Below, one piece after another: positions 34,828 to 35,795 of a DNA stretch of 35,795 nucleotides. The stretch's first letter is position 1. The number at the start of each line of letters is the position of its first letter. The notes below the pieces were generated by a model. It was not told where the DNA came from. It made no database searches and saw only the letters and a list, made by a program, of their open reading frames with translations. The position numbers were made by a program, and so were the translations under genes. The stretch is from assembly GCA_032718475.1 (NCBI GenBank), contig JAUCBJ010005120.1:1-35795 (forward strand). Reading direction: 5' to 3'. The stretch is from Nemertoderma westbladi. Taxonomy: Eukaryota; Xenacoelomorpha; Nemertodermatida; Nemertodermatidae.

Positions 34828-34902
34828 CTATAAATTTTATTAATTTAAAATTAAAAAAAAAAATTAAAAATAAAAATTATAAATTTTTATAAATTTTTTG
34901 GC
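34828..34902. repeat. A/T low-complexity tract
   Basis: Runs of ttaaaattaaaaa and ataaatttttataaatttt form a 75-bp tract nearly without G or C. Confidence 0.85.
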
Positions 34903-34979
34903 CTACAGTAGGCCTACCGTCTGACCGTATTCCTGTATTCGTATAAATTATCCGGCACCGGCCCTAGTGGAATCCTTAC

Positions 34980-35160
34980 AAAAAGCGCGCCGGATAACGC
35001 GCCAGATATTATGAAAATCGCGCCGCGCCTAGTAATATTGGAAATCGCGCCGCGCCAACACTCTGAACTCTATAAATTGATGTGCGCCAGAAAAAATGTA
35101 GCATACAAATTAAAATACATTCGGCGCCAGTTAAGAATATATGCACGCCAGGAAATAATT
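34980..35160. promoter_or_regulatory. Cluster of GCGCC(A) motifs in an AT-rich setting
   Basis: Within about 180 bp there are at least eight GCGCC words, several as GCGCCAG, plus two copies of aatcgcgccgcgcc (35,016 and 35,043) about 27 bp apart. Three more lie at 34,516-34,590, nearer the CIB-like start. The words resemble half of E2F-type sites but do not match the full consensus. They could be a regulatory cluster, a small CpG island or remnants of a short tandem repeat. Confidence 0.35.
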
Positions 35161-35359
35161 TTGTTTTGAGCTCACTTAACATGCCACATACTGTATGATA
35201 CAACAATTAGGCCATCAGCACACAATAATGTTCAGGATTTATTAAGTATTAATGTATTGCCGTCTTGGCACTTGGCATCAGTCGAAAATGTATCACCGTG
35301 ATTGGGCCATACTAGCAATAAACTTTGTTTGTATATTAATTGGGATTTATGTTCTGGAA

Positions 35360-35670
35360 CCGATCACACAGACCATTGGAGTTATTCAAGGTGACATGCT
35401 ACTGAGCTATACCCTCTCATATTCATCTTGTTTGTTTCCGACCTCCCTGCAGTTATTATAGCAACTGGATGCCTTATATTCATGTATGCCGACGATCTAG
35501 TTATTTGTAGAAATTCCATTGCGCAAGTTCAGATTGGACTCGATGCATTACTTGACTACTGCAGAGACCACGACCTAACAGTCAATAGCTCAAAAATAAA
35601 AGTTGTTAAATTCAGACGTGGAGGTCGCTTATCACGGGACGATGTTCTGCATTACGATGGACAACTGTTA
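35360..35670 (+). pseudogene. Fragment of a non-LTR (LINE) reverse transcriptase
   Basis: The stretch encodes GVIQGDML (from 35,378), matching the GVxQG motif of the RT palm. After a frame change between about 35,400 and 35,430 it encodes VSDLPAVI, then the catalytic YADD (35,485-35,496), DYCRDHDLTVNSSKIKVV and FRRGGRLSRDD. These are conserved blocks of LINE RTs between the active site and the thumb. The order and spacing fit a non-LTR element; the clade is not assigned. Similarity stops near 35,670, and no endonuclease part or 3' tail is seen. The frameshift and truncation make it a dead copy. It is on the strand opposite to the CIB-like gene and about 1 kb upstream of it. Confidence 0.85.
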
Positions 35671-35795
35671 TTTCATTATTTTATAACTCGATGCAATCTA
35701 TTTACTTATTTATTTTACTTTTATCAGGTCACATTTTAGCGAGCAATTTTAACATAATTTTAGTAATCGCATTAATTCCAATATGTTTGGTTAAT
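35671..35795. other. Unassigned AT-rich end of the window
   Basis: Short AT-rich sequence after the LINE fragment. I see nothing coding in it. Confidence 0.5.

Overview
The window looks like invertebrate animal nuclear DNA. The evidence is spliced-looking exons with GT/AG borders, a complete calcium- and integrin-binding (CIB) family gene, a decayed LINE reverse transcriptase, a tRNA-derived SINE head, and an AT-rich background dotted with the palindromes TAGGCCTA and TACCGGTA. A marine deuterostome or mollusc would fit, but I cannot fix the phylum from sequence alone. About 80 percent of the window is tandem repeat, in five large arrays with unit sizes 29, 39, 20, 44-47 and 22 bp, plus a degenerate TTAGGG-like array.

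Layout: 1-1393 is a 29-bp minisatellite cut by the window edge. 1394-2684 is AT-rich non-coding DNA with a SINE head on the minus strand. 2706-4558 is a 39-bp array that runs straight into a plausible exon (4559-4700). 4701-8381 reads as an intron holding a 20-bp minisatellite (5087-6420) bracketed by hairpins, a TTAGGG-like array (6998-7804) and a cluster of related hairpins. 8382-8548 is a second plausible exon whose reading phase fits the first. A perfect GTAAGT donor then opens onto about 19.3 kb of 44/47-bp satellite (8571-27900), 0.4 kb of AT-rich DNA and 4.1 kb of a 22-bp hairpin-forming array (28296-32437). A good acceptor followed by an in-frame stop at 32508-32519 could be the last exon. 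32520-33800 holds palindromic interspersed repeats. A single-exon CIB1-like gene lies on the minus strand (33807-34397). Its upstream side has a CpG-rich GCGCC motif cluster, and the window closes with a LINE fragment (35360-35670).

The main result is that two of the large arrays appear to be seeded by exon borders of the same plus-strand gene. The 39-bp unit is a near copy of the intron end plus the start of the 4559 exon. It places 48 acceptor-like AGs in exact 13-codon register, the last being the exon's own acceptor. The 44/47-bp unit resembles the end of the 8382 exon plus its donor region. The gene's introns are therefore satellite DNA that seems to have grown out of its own splice sites. 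The identity of that gene is unknown: the two exons encode a polar, Ser/Thr/Lys-rich segment with no domain I recognise. The very long open frames across the 29-, 39- and 22-bp arrays are by-products of stop-free repeat units and are not annotated as genes.
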